Assembly (NCBI GenBank): GCA_018644745.1
Contig: JABGPX010000634.1
Span: forward strand, 1-9,329
Direction of reading: 5' to 3'
DNA: 9,329 nt
Source: Spirochaetales bacterium
GTDB lineage: Bacteria > Spirochaetota > Spirochaetia > ARS1246
Translations under genes and position numbers: made by a program
Shown here: piece after piece, positions 1-6,232 of the stretch
How the letters are laid out: each line of letters opens with the position of its first letter
Position numbering within the stretch: position 1 is the stretch's first letter
Notes under the pieces: model-generated
Told to the model about the DNA's origin: nothing
The model's database searches: none
Seen by the model: only the letters and a program-made list of their open reading frames with translations

Positions 1-375
1 CTCGGAATTCTATTTCAGCTCAAAGATGATGAAATCGGCCTCTTCGGAAGAGAGGAAGAGACGGGAAAGCCGGTTGGTTCGGATATTCGTGAGGGGAAAA
101 AGACTCTGTTCTATCACTATCTTTTTTCGGCATGCGGCGTAGACGATGCCAAGCGTCTACGGGGTATTTTCGGTAATCAAGACTCAAGTGCAGAAGATAT
201 TGATTATGCGCTACGGCTGATGGAAGAGACCGGCGCCCGGAAGAAAGTTGCAGAGAAATCATCCGCCCTTGCCGCCTCCTCCGAAGCTATGATCGGGGAT
301 TTAGACGGCGCGGACGGAACTTATTGGTCGCTCCTTCAGGAGTTGGTTGATTATAATATGAATCGCATAAGGTAG
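1..375 (+). CDS. Trans-isoprenyl (polyprenyl) diphosphate synthase, C-terminal fragment
   Basis: The 5' part is cut off by the window edge; 124 codons remain, in frame from base 1 to the TAG at 373-375. Enzymes of this family condense isopentenyl diphosphate with allylic diphosphates to make FPP, GGPP or longer prenyl chains for quinones and lipid carriers. The visible part begins at the second Asp-rich region (FQLKDDEIGLFG, residues 5-16 of the fragment), which binds the Mg2+/diphosphate of the homoallylic substrate. It continues into the characteristic GKPVGSDIREGKKT stretch (about 22-35), typical of bacterial FPP/GGPP synthases. The first DDxxD motif lies outside the window, so chain length cannot be predicted. 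The rest is a helical C-terminus without further motifs. The stop codon sits inside the ribosome binding site of the next gene, so the two are probably co-transcribed. Family call is firm; product length is unknown. Confidence 0.9.
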   Translation, partial: LGILFQLKDDEIGLFGREEETGKPVGSDIREGKKTLFYHYLFSACGVDDAKRLRGIFGNQDSSAEDIDYALRLMEETGARKKVAEKSSALAASSEAMIGDLDGADGTYWSLLQELVDYNMNRIR

Positions 376-381
376 GAGCGA

Positions 382-1224
382 ATGAATCTCCGTATTACCC
401 TATCCGTGCTTCTCCTCGTATTTCTCACTTTGGTTGCAGGAGCAGAGATTCCCGAGAGGCAGACTGGAACCCTTCTGGCCGCCACATTCAATATACGCCG
501 GCTTTCCGACCGCTCACGTAACGATGAAGAATTGGAAGCAATATGCAGAGTTTTGTCGATATTTGATTTCATTGCGATTCAGGAAGCCTTGGAAACTGAT
601 ATTCTCGATCGAGCGGTACGAATGCTTTATAACAGATACGGAATGAGTTATGCGTATGTAGCATCCGACGCTGTCGGCCGCGGCGGATATTACGAAATTT
701 ATGCTTTTTTATATAGAAGTGACCAAGTTTCATTTGAAGGGACATCAGCTCTAATTCCAGATCCATTGGACTACTTCATTCGGCAGCCTTTTTATGCAAA
801 TTTTCTATCGGATAATTTCGACTTCTATGCGATATCTACCCATGTAGTATACGGAAAGAGCCGCAAGGATCGTTTGCAGGAGGCCATTCTCCTCGATGAT
901 GTATTTGATTATGTGTGGGAATTGGATGAGGAGAATGACGTGCTGCTGATGGGAGACTTCAATCTTCGTCCCGATGATGAGCATCTCAGAGAGTTGCGCG
1001 GGAGGGCAGGGCTGGTTTACTTGAATGAGGAACCTACGACTCTTGGTGAGAATATCTACGATAATATCTGGCTGAATGAAGAGTTTACTTCCGAGCTAAT
1101 GGAAAGCGGCGTGCTTCTTTTTGACGAAGAGTTTTTCAACAATGATGATACGGCGGCAAAAAACGCCGTATCCGACCATCGACCGCTCTGGGTTCGGTTC
1201 AATACTGCCGCCGATGACGATTAG
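382..1224 (+). CDS. Secreted DNase I-like endonuclease (endonuclease/exonuclease/phosphatase fold)
   Basis: 280 residues. The ATG at 382 lies behind GGTAGGAG (371-378), six bases after the preceding stop. Residues 1-21 are a signal peptide (LSVLLLVFLTLVAG, then AE), so the protein is exported. The catalytic set of the DNase I superfamily is present in order: N37 (ATFNIRR), E68 (IQE, metal ligand), YAFLYRSDQVSF at 107-118 resembling the DNase I YVFLYR segment, H154 (ISTH, general acid/base), D192 and N194 (GDFN), D227 (YDN), and D265/H266 (SDHRP). Similarity to DNase I runs through the whole chain rather than only the motifs, and favours DNA hydrolysis over phosphoinositide or sphingomyelin substrates; that substrate call is inference. 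Only one cysteine is present (C55), so the stabilising disulfides of vertebrate DNase I are absent. The acidic tail (AADDD) is unusual. It is probably co-transcribed with the upstream prenyl synthase; a nutritional role (DNA scavenging) is plausible. Expect an active enzyme. Confidence 0.88.
   Translation: MNLRITLSVLLLVFLTLVAGAEIPERQTGTLLAATFNIRRLSDRSRNDEELEAICRVLSIFDFIAIQEALETDILDRAVRMLYNRYGMSYAYVASDAVGRGGYYEIYAFLYRSDQVSFEGTSALIPDPLDYFIRQPFYANFLSDNFDFYAISTHVVYGKSRKDRLQEAILLDDVFDYVWELDEENDVLLMGDFNLRPDDEHLRELRGRAGLVYLNEEPTTLGENIYDNIWLNEEFTSELMESGVLLFDEEFFNNDDTAAKNAVSDHRPLWVRFNTAADDD
1147..1172. repeat. Perfect 9-bp inverted repeat inside the nuclease gene
   Basis: Arms GATACGGCG (1147-1155) and CGCCGTATC (1164-1172) are perfectly complementary, with an 8-base loop GCAAAAAA. 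The element lies in the 3' part of the nuclease gene and encodes a variable stretch just before the catalytic SDH motif. It could form a stable mRNA hairpin. On the minus strand the loop becomes a T6 run, but inside the loop rather than after the stem, so it is not a standard terminator for the convergent operon. Confidence 0.5.
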
Positions 1225-1232
1225 AATCAAAT

Positions 1233-1244
1233 AGGCAGGAGCCT
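1233..1244. terminator. Small hairpin between convergent genes (weak terminator candidate)
   Basis: The 27-bp gap between the stop of the nuclease gene (+) and the stop of the lipoprotein gene (-) contains AGGC-AGGA-GCCT. On the minus strand this is followed by ATTTGATT, a poor T-tract. The stem is only four G/C-rich pairs. It is the only structure available for ending either transcript here, so the support is mainly positional. Confidence 0.25.
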
Positions 1245-1251
1245 GGAGTAA

Positions 1252-2508
1252 CTAGAGCTCACCGTAGAAATTCACTTCTATCCACGGTACATCACCGCCT
1301 GAACTCCGAAATGTCACATCCAGGGCGCTTCCCTCTTCGGCCGTAACAAGGAACCCTTGAGTCTGCAGTTCGAGCAGAGGAAGGACATTCCACCCATACT
1401 CGGTGCCCGTGTCAGTTATCTGCGTAACGATCGCCAGACCATCATCATATGAGAATATAGGTCCGGACACAAAATCCCAATCAAGGGGTGTGCCCGAATC
1501 CCATTGCTGCACAATGCGAAAGATCTGAACCGGTCCGGGAGTTGTTATAGATTGGCTTTTCATAAACAGCGATGCTGATGAAAGAGAGCCGGCATACCTG
1601 ATCGTGTCCCAGTTGAGGTCAAAGCGAAGGAGGGCCAGTGATTGAGGGGAGGCTTTCGAATTTATCTGAAGACTCCCGGGCCTGTCGATCCAAGTGCTGT
1701 CCTCATCGAGGGATACCATGCTTGTGCTGATGAATATATCCAGCAGTTGGATCGCCGTGGTTTCCGCCGAATCCCAAGCAGTCTGATTCGGAGCTAGTAC
1801 ATCAGCCGGGTATGGTGTGCCGTCACTGTCGGCCGGCCAAATTGTATAACTGTATTCGGTATCTATGGCTACCTCATGGTCATAGTACTCTAGGTCGTCC
1901 TTTACAAATATCTGATCTCCATCGGTGGGACTTTTCGGCTCTGTTGAACCCGTTTTTCTCACAAGTAGAAAATTCGGCGGCGGAGCGGCGCCGGATGTAT
2001 TGTCGGAGAAACTCCACTCCAGAAAGATTTCCTGGCTCGAGTTCGGGAATGCGTTAAAAGAGGAGAAGCTCCCCAATTCGTCCGCCGGATCGAGAGTCCA
2101 TGCGGAATCCGTGCCGGAAAAAGTATAATGTTCATCAAAATCGCCGGAACCGAATGTCCAGAGCGAGTACCAATACTCTACGCCGGCCTTCACACCGGTA
2201 TCTGTATACTCAGTGTCTGAAATCGGAAAAGCAATGGTAACTATATCGTCGCCGGTATCGAAAGGTGATTCAGGGGGAATCCATTCCCGCCTAACCACAA
2301 TAAATCCGGCGATGCTTTCCTGCACTTCCGGGAATTGGATGGTTAGTCTTATTTCCGATATCGCCGTTGATACCGCGTCAAAACTCTGCATCGGAACCAC
2401 CGGGTTGTTTGGATCGTTTGGGTTGTCCCGCTGCTGTTTTGGCGCAAGCAGAAGCTCACAGCTTGCCAGTAGACATGCGCATGCGGCGATTCCCAGTAAA
2501 CGTTTCAC
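1252..2508 (-). CDS. Surface/periplasmic lipoprotein with two FN3-like domains and a DNRLRE-like C-terminus
   Basis: 418 residues from a GTG at 2508; an upstream in-frame ATG at 2523 would add five residues. GTG is preferred because CGAGGT lies six bases upstream of it, whereas the ATG has no Shine-Dalgarno but overlaps the previous stop (TAATG). The N-terminus KRLLGIAACACLLASC is a lipoprotein signal with lipobox LASC; the lipidated Cys is residue 17 from GTG. Next comes an Asn/Asp/Pro linker (QRDNPNDPNNP) common in spirochaete and Bacteroidetes lipoproteins. Two similar beta-rich repeats follow, about 41-140 and 146-253. Both have the FN3-like pattern of a FIVVRR or FLLVRK strand, a Y(T/Y)D turn and a final YWYSLW or YSYTIW strand. 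The last 160 residues (SLALLRFDLNW, SASLFMKS, VQIFRIVQQWDSG, WIEVNFY) match the style of DNRLRE/CBM96-like domains. No catalytic residues are recognisable; a binding or structural role in the envelope is inferred. It is translationally coupled to the upstream exported protein. Confidence 0.85.
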   Translation of the reverse strand: MKRLLGIAACACLLASCELLLAPKQQRDNPNDPNNPVVPMQSFDAVSTAISEIRLTIQFPEVQESIAGFIVVRREWIPPESPFDTGDDIVTIAFPISDTEYTDTGVKAGVEYWYSLWTFGSGDFDEHYTFSGTDSAWTLDPADELGSFSSFNAFPNSSQEIFLEWSFSDNTSGAAPPPNFLLVRKTGSTEPKSPTDGDQIFVKDDLEYYDHEVAIDTEYSYTIWPADSDGTPYPADVLAPNQTAWDSAETTAIQLLDIFISTSMVSLDEDSTWIDRPGSLQINSKASPQSLALLRFDLNWDTIRYAGSLSSASLFMKSQSITTPGPVQIFRIVQQWDSGTPLDWDFVSGPIFSYDDGLAIVTQITDTGTEYGWNVLPLLELQTQGFLVTAEEGSALDVTFRSSGGDVPWIEVNFYGEL

Positions 2509-2514
2509 AATAAT

Positions 2515-2520
2515 ACCTCG
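2515..2520 (-). promoter_or_regulatory. Ribosome binding site favouring the GTG start of the lipoprotein gene
   Basis: Read on the minus strand, CGAGGT (2520-2515) precedes GTG (2508-2506) by the six bases ATTATT, a normal Shine-Dalgarno spacing. The competing ATG at 2523-2521 lies upstream of this element and has no purine-rich site of its own. Ribosomes ending on the TAA at 2525-2523 could still re-initiate at either codon. Confidence 0.5.
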
Positions 2521-2522
2521 CA

Positions 2523-4439
2523 TTACATAGACATTCGGAAACCGGCAAAAATCCGGTCGCCTCTCCGTGCTATCGTGAACAGCGGTTCCGGCCTGGGTTG
2601 CTGCTCGTTCACCGGTTGAATCGCGCCCCCTGGTGACTCCGGAAGTATAACCGCGAGAGCTGAAGACAGTGCTCCAAGTCCCCAGAAACCATAGGTGCCG
2701 AGAGTTGAGATAGCATAGATCTTATAGATCGTATCGTATGAAGTATAAGCATCCGGATCACTATCGAAACTTACGAGGTCGCGATATTCATCCGCAAGAC
2801 GCATCTCGGCGAGCCCGGCGTTATATGAAATGATCGATGCAAGGTCTCCGAGAACCGTCAGAATTGAGCCGGCGGCGTGAAGGCCTTTCTTCCATGGTCC
2901 CGCAACCGCGAGTGTTTGATCTCCGCTAAATAGCGGGGCAGAGATAGAAGCCGCGGTGCCCAGGGTCCAGGCCGCGAAGCTTCCTATCCGGGTCACGGCA
3001 TACCGGGTTTCGAGTTCGTTTAGCTCTTTTTGTATATAGTTTATATCAGCGGAATCTGCTGAGTCATAGCTATAGCTAACAATAGAGAGATCCGCTTTTA
3101 CGGATTGTGAAATATGGGCCAGCATATTGCCGGCGAGATCAAGAAGCTCTCCCCCTGAGTATAGTATCTTTCCTGTCGAAGAAAGGGTGTAGGTTTTATA
3201 CGGGAAGAGAAGCGTTTCAGTAAGGCCCGAGGCTCCCCAGAGACCAAGAGCTGACCAGTACATATATTTGTTCGCGGTCGCCACGCTATAAGTCATATTG
3301 CCGTATGTCGGGATGAAAAGGCCCTGATCCTCACTGAACATAGATTCATGGGCCATTATCCGAGCAAGACCTCCGAGACGATCCAGAAGCGGTCCTGTGG
3401 CGCCAAGCAGTACAGGGCCGAGGCCGATACTCGGAATAGGTTCGATTGCGGCGGTTACATTGATTTCTATCTCGGCGGCGATTTCCTCGCTTGTTTTTTC
3501 TTCTTCAACTTCTATCGCAATCTCTGTCGGCGGCCGATCGGCTTCGAAATCTTTTTCCCATGTCTTGTATTTATCTCTCATCTGTTGGAGTTCGCTGCTT
3601 GCGTCGAATCCCTGGTACAGCTTGGTTAATGACTCGAATTGATCTTTCACTGCGGCGCGGTCGCTGTTCCATGTATCGCCATCGCGTATTGCTTTATCAA
3701 TTTCCGCAAATGCGCTTTGCTCTAGATCCGTCAACCCGGGAATCGCAAAGGAGATACCGGCTTTAGCATTGTCGTCTGCCGTTATTCGCTGCTCGAGGAG
3801 AATTTGGGTGCCGAATGGCCGGCTTTGTAAAACTTCAACAACAAGATCACGTTTTGGCATGAAGAGCGGTTTGATGTTTTGTCCGGCGAGAACACCGTCA
3901 ACAACAACCGAGTAATCGCCGTCTCCGCCTCTCGGGTCGAACTCGACACTGCTCCAGGAGTTTCTAACATCGAGGAGTTGGTCAAACATCGGCTTGAAAA
4001 GCTCATGGGCCTTACGAGAGCGAGAGCCTACGCCTGAGAGATCGACCTCTCCCTCTGATGAGTATGTGGTTTCACCTTTTTCTCTGTCGAATAGATACAC
4101 CGCGGCCGGAGCGCTATCCGACCCTGAGGACGGCAGCTTCGTATATATAATCTGATCAAAACCGAATTTCTCCGCCGCGGCACCAAGGGTATCCCTGCTC
4201 AAGCCATCCGGAATGGTGCTGAAAGTGATAACGTTAAACTCATTCGAAATATTGAGATAATAGGTGAGAGCATCTTCAGCCGCTTTCCTTATATCCTCGC
4301 GAACCTCCTCTCGATTTTCTGCGCCTTCAGCCGCCGGAAGTTGATCGACGAAGAGGGCCATGCGCTGCTTCTGCTGCCCATAGAGATTGCAGAGAGATAA
4401 AGCGAGAATAAGGAATGTGATGAATCTTTTTAATGTCAT
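2523..4439 (-). CDS. Exported protein of unknown function with N-terminal TolB-N-like and PEGA-like segments and a hydrophobic C-terminal half
   Basis: 638 residues; not recognised as a named family. The ATG at 4439 follows AAGAAGAGG at normal spacing. Residues 1-21 form a signal peptide (FLILALSLCNLYG, then QQ). Cys17 has Leu at -1, so it is not a lipobox. Residues about 26-155 (RMALFVDQLP, helix, FNVITFSTIP, helix FGFDQIIYTKL) resemble the alpha/beta N-terminal domain style of TolB or FlgT/LpoB-like proteins that read a name or parameter. Residues about 165-235 (GDYSVVVDGVLAGQNI, DLVVEVLQ) look PEGA-like. Residues 236-300 are helical and charged (possible coiled coil), then an acidic Pro/Glu linker at 302-330. 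The second half holds several Gly/Ala-rich hydrophobic stretches (about 391-412, 485-505, 520-538, 576-599) that could be membrane or outer-membrane segments. It is the first gene of an operon with the lipoprotein and ends in TAATG, overlapping that gene's possible ATG. A spirochaetal envelope component is the best guess. Confidence 0.75.
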   Translation of the reverse strand: MTLKRFITFLILALSLCNLYGQQKQRMALFVDQLPAAEGAENREEVREDIRKAAEDALTYYLNISNEFNVITFSTIPDGLSRDTLGAAAEKFGFDQIIYTKLPSSGSDSAPAAVYLFDREKGETTYSSEGEVDLSGVGSRSRKAHELFKPMFDQLLDVRNSWSSVEFDPRGGDGDYSVVVDGVLAGQNIKPLFMPKRDLVVEVLQSRPFGTQILLEQRITADDNAKAGISFAIPGLTDLEQSAFAEIDKAIRDGDTWNSDRAAVKDQFESLTKLYQGFDASSELQQMRDKYKTWEKDFEADRPPTEIAIEVEEEKTSEEIAAEIEINVTAAIEPIPSIGLGPVLLGATGPLLDRLGGLARIMAHESMFSEDQGLFIPTYGNMTYSVATANKYMYWSALGLWGASGLTETLLFPYKTYTLSSTGKILYSGGELLDLAGNMLAHISQSVKADLSIVSYSYDSADSADINYIQKELNELETRYAVTRIGSFAAWTLGTAASISAPLFSGDQTLAVAGPWKKGLHAAGSILTVLGDLASIISYNAGLAEMRLADEYRDLVSFDSDPDAYTSYDTIYKIYAISTLGTYGFWGLGALSSALAVILPESPGGAIQPVNEQQPRPEPLFTIARRGDRIFAGFRMSM

Positions 4440-4566
4440 CTAGCCTCTTCTTCATAAGCCTATTACCGAATCGGTGCAAATTCAATCGTTTCTTTTCTAT
4501 CGGCAAATCAATGTATAAATCCCTATTTCCCCTCGTTATTGCGGATATACCCGTTTTGGTGCTACC
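4440..4566. promoter_or_regulatory. Divergent intergenic region between the envelope operon and the FAH-family gene
   Basis: This 127-bp AT-richer stretch must hold both promoters. On the minus strand, AAGAAGAGG just before the 4439 start is a clear ribosome binding site. On the plus strand, TATAAAT (4514-4520) is the best -10-like element, but its -35 (around 4490-4496, TTCTTTT) is poor. A second weak -10 candidate is TATACC at 4546-4551. No convincing inverted repeat or riboswitch-like structure is visible. The promoter assignments are tentative. Confidence 0.3.
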
Positions 4567-4602
4567 ATGAGATATTCCCCAAAGCGAGGAGCCACTACGA
4601 AC

Positions 4603-5319
4603 ATGATTGAATTACCGATCAAAAACCATGATGAATCATACATTGTTAATCCCGGTAAGATAATTGCTCTCGGTCTCAACTATCGAGATCATATTGCCGA
4701 AAGTCACTCAGTGCAAGTAAGCGGTATCGGTCCAGATGAGCCGGAGGAACCGGTTCTCTTTCCAAAAACCAGCAACTGTCTTATAGGTCCCGGAGAGTCG
4801 ATAGTAATACCCGCGTTTCTCGATGATTATCATTTTGAGAACTGCAGGGCAGATTACGAAGCCGAATTGGCGTTCATAATCGGTCGTAAATGCAAAAATG
4901 TCTCCGAGGCGGAGGCAATGGATGTAATTTACGGATTTACCTGCCTCAACGATGTCAGCCAGCGGAATATTCAAACAGGTGATCAATCCGGCTGGTTTCG
5001 CGGCAAATCTTTTGACACCTTTGGTCCTGTCGGGCCGGTCGTGGTCCTAACTGCAGATGTTGGAAATCCCCAAAATCTGAACATTGTATGCAGACACAAC
5101 GGTAAAGTAGTCCAGAACTCCAACACAAAGCACATGATCTTCTCAATTCGAGAAATGATCGCGTTTATCAGCAAGAATTTCACCCTCTATCCGGGCGATC
5201 TCATCAGTACCGGAACACCCAGCGGAGTTGGACAGATAGTTCATGGCGACGTCGTTGAAGTCGAAATCGAGAATATCGGAATACTCAGCAATCCAGTGGT
5301 GGAAGAGAATAAAATCTAG
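4603..5319 (+). CDS. Fumarylacetoacetate hydrolase (FAH) family protein, acylpyruvase/oxaloacetate decarboxylase-like
   Basis: 238 residues from the ATG at 4603, which has GCGAGGAG (4584-4591) upstream with a somewhat long 11-base spacer. An in-frame ATG at 4567 would add 12 residues unlike the family and has no good ribosome binding site. The family cleaves or decarboxylates 2-oxo acids such as acylpyruvates or oxaloacetate using Mg2+/Mn2+. Visible features: GLNYRDHIAE with H30 and E33, which correspond to the catalytic His-Glu lid dyad of FAHD1-type enzymes; VLFPKTSNCLIGPG (51-64); metal ligands E86 and E88 (DYEAELAF) and D117 (LNDVSQR); K135 (RGKSFDTFGPVGP); and TGTPSGVG at 203-210. All key residues are present, so activity is expected, but the physiological substrate cannot be read from sequence. 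SurE follows after 72 bp on the same strand and may be in the same transcript. Small size fits the single-domain soluble cytoplasmic branch of the family. Confidence 0.9.
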   Translation: MIELPIKNHDESYIVNPGKIIALGLNYRDHIAESHSVQVSGIGPDEPEEPVLFPKTSNCLIGPGESIVIPAFLDDYHFENCRADYEAELAFIIGRKCKNVSEAEAMDVIYGFTCLNDVSQRNIQTGDQSGWFRGKSFDTFGPVGPVVVLTADVGNPQNLNIVCRHNGKVVQNSNTKHMIFSIREMIAFISKNFTLYPGDLISTGTPSGVGQIVHGDVVEVEIENIGILSNPVVEENKI

Positions 5320-5379
5320 GCGTGATCTTTTCAAAATCCTGCCGGTTTCCATGTCTGAGCTGTTATCGCCGATGTAATC

Positions 5380-5385
5380 AGGAGT
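5380..5385 (+). promoter_or_regulatory. Ribosome binding site that decides the TTG start of surE
   Basis: AGGAGT at 5380-5385 lies six to seven bases upstream of TTG at 5392. The protein read from that TTG begins MKILLVNDDG, exactly where SurE proteins normally begin. No ATG in frame gives a complete N-terminus, so the non-ATG start is well supported. Confidence 0.75.
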
Positions 5386-5391
5386 CTATAA

Positions 5392-6162
5392 TTGAAAATT
5401 CTATTGGTGAATGATGACGGAATAGGCTCTGAGGGCCTTGTCTGCCTTGCCGATCGCCTGAAGGAGGAGCATGAACTATGGATTGTGGCTCCCGATTCTC
5501 AGAAAAGCGGTTCTTCTCATGCCATTACTCTTAGCGGTGCTGTTATTTCGAAGCAGATCGATGAGCGTTCATTCACCATTACCGGGACTCCTGCGGATTG
5601 TGTTCTCGTGGGGCTTCAGAGCCTTGTGCCTGGCCTGCCTGATTTGGTTATATCCGGGATTAACATTGGTCCAAATCTGGGAGCCGATCTGATTTACTCG
5701 GGTACCGCGGCGGCAGCAAGGCAGGCGGCTATTCTCGGTATACCCGGTGTGGCGGTATCGCTGAACACCCTTCACGCGCCTATGTATTTTTCGACAGCGG
5801 TGTATTTTATCGCGGAAAACATTATGAATTTCATTAACCTATGGAAGAGATTAGACGACCCGACTCATTTCTTAAATGTGAATATTCCGAATACCGAAAA
5901 TTATTCCGGGAACGTTGTTGTCGCACCGCCGGCAAAGCTGACTTATGAAAACCATCTTTCTTCCTTTGACGCACCTTATGGAGAGATCTATCATTTTTAC
6001 AATGATGTCGGAAGGCGCGGGTTAGATGAGAATATCGTAACGGATATTGATGAGTTGAAAGCAGGGAACATCGTATTGAGTCCGGTGAGGGTCTACCCCG
6101 AAAATTCAAAAATAACACCGGAGTACGTTAGTTACGGTTTTATCAATTCCCTCCGTTCATAG
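5392..6162 (+). CDS. surE: Survival protein SurE, 5'/3'-nucleotidase (EC 3.1.3.5 family)
   Basis: 256 residues, the usual SurE length, starting at TTG. SurE is a cytoplasmic metal-dependent phosphatase that removes phosphate from nucleoside monophosphates; in other bacteria it supports stationary-phase and stress survival. Metal-site residues are all present: D8 and D9 (LLVNDDG), S39 in APDSQKSGSSHAITL (33-47), and N91 in the SGINIGPNLGADLIYSGT region (88-104). The GTPADC motif is at 65-70 and the AAARQA helix at about 106-111. The C-terminal third (residues 135-256) is less conserved, as is normal for the dimerisation arm. It lies 72 bp downstream of the FAH-family gene with its own ribosome binding site, and 70 bp upstream of the transporter operon, which has its own likely promoter. 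No clear terminator follows the stop codon, so some read-through into the transporter operon is possible. Confidence 0.95.
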   Translation: MKILLVNDDGIGSEGLVCLADRLKEEHELWIVAPDSQKSGSSHAITLSGAVISKQIDERSFTITGTPADCVLVGLQSLVPGLPDLVISGINIGPNLGADLIYSGTAAAARQAAILGIPGVAVSLNTLHAPMYFSTAVYFIAENIMNFINLWKRLDDPTHFLNVNIPNTENYSGNVVVAPPAKLTYENHLSSFDAPYGEIYHFYNDVGRRGLDENIVTDIDELKAGNIVLSPVRVYPENSKITPEYVSYGFINSLRS

Positions 6163-6194
6163 CTGAACCGCCGCCGCCCAGCGAGGATTCTTTG

Positions 6195-6214
6195 GTTGAC
6201 CGAACCCGGTCAGC
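6195..6214. promoter_or_regulatory. Dyad (operator candidate) overlapping the -35 of the transporter promoter
   Basis: GTTGACCG (6195-6202), loop AACC, CGGTCAGC (6207-6214) form an 8-bp stem with one T-G mismatch; the inner six pairs TGACCG/CGGTCA are perfect. The left arm contains the -35 hexamer and the right arm lies in the spacer, where a repressor would block RNA polymerase. No T-run follows, so it is unlikely to be a terminator for surE. Confidence 0.4.
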
Positions 6215-6224
6215 GGTGTATATC
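6196..6224 (+). promoter_or_regulatory. Predicted sigma70-type promoter for the dppB-dppD-dppF operon
   Basis: TTGACC (6196-6201, five of six consensus bases) and TATATC (6219-6224, four of six) are separated by exactly 17 bases. The expected transcription start is near 6231, only about two bases before the ATG at 6233. This would give a leaderless or almost leaderless mRNA, which agrees with the absence of a Shine-Dalgarno sequence before the permease gene. Confidence 0.5.
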
Positions 6225-6232
6225 AGACACAT

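Noticed and set aside
3348..3766. Three overlapping plus-strand open frames of 81-93 codons
   Set aside because: All are antisense to the 638-residue exported protein, mutually overlapping, and rich in Cys/Phe/Ser runs without any domain.
4387..4439. Lipobox reading of Cys17 in the exported protein
   Set aside because: The residue before Cys is Leu, not Gly/Ala/Ser, so signal peptidase II cleavage is unlikely; a signal peptidase I site after LYG fits better.
6163..6232. Intrinsic terminator after surE
   Set aside because: The only stem here (6195-6214) lacks a following T-tract and sits on the transporter promoter, so it is better read as an operator candidate.
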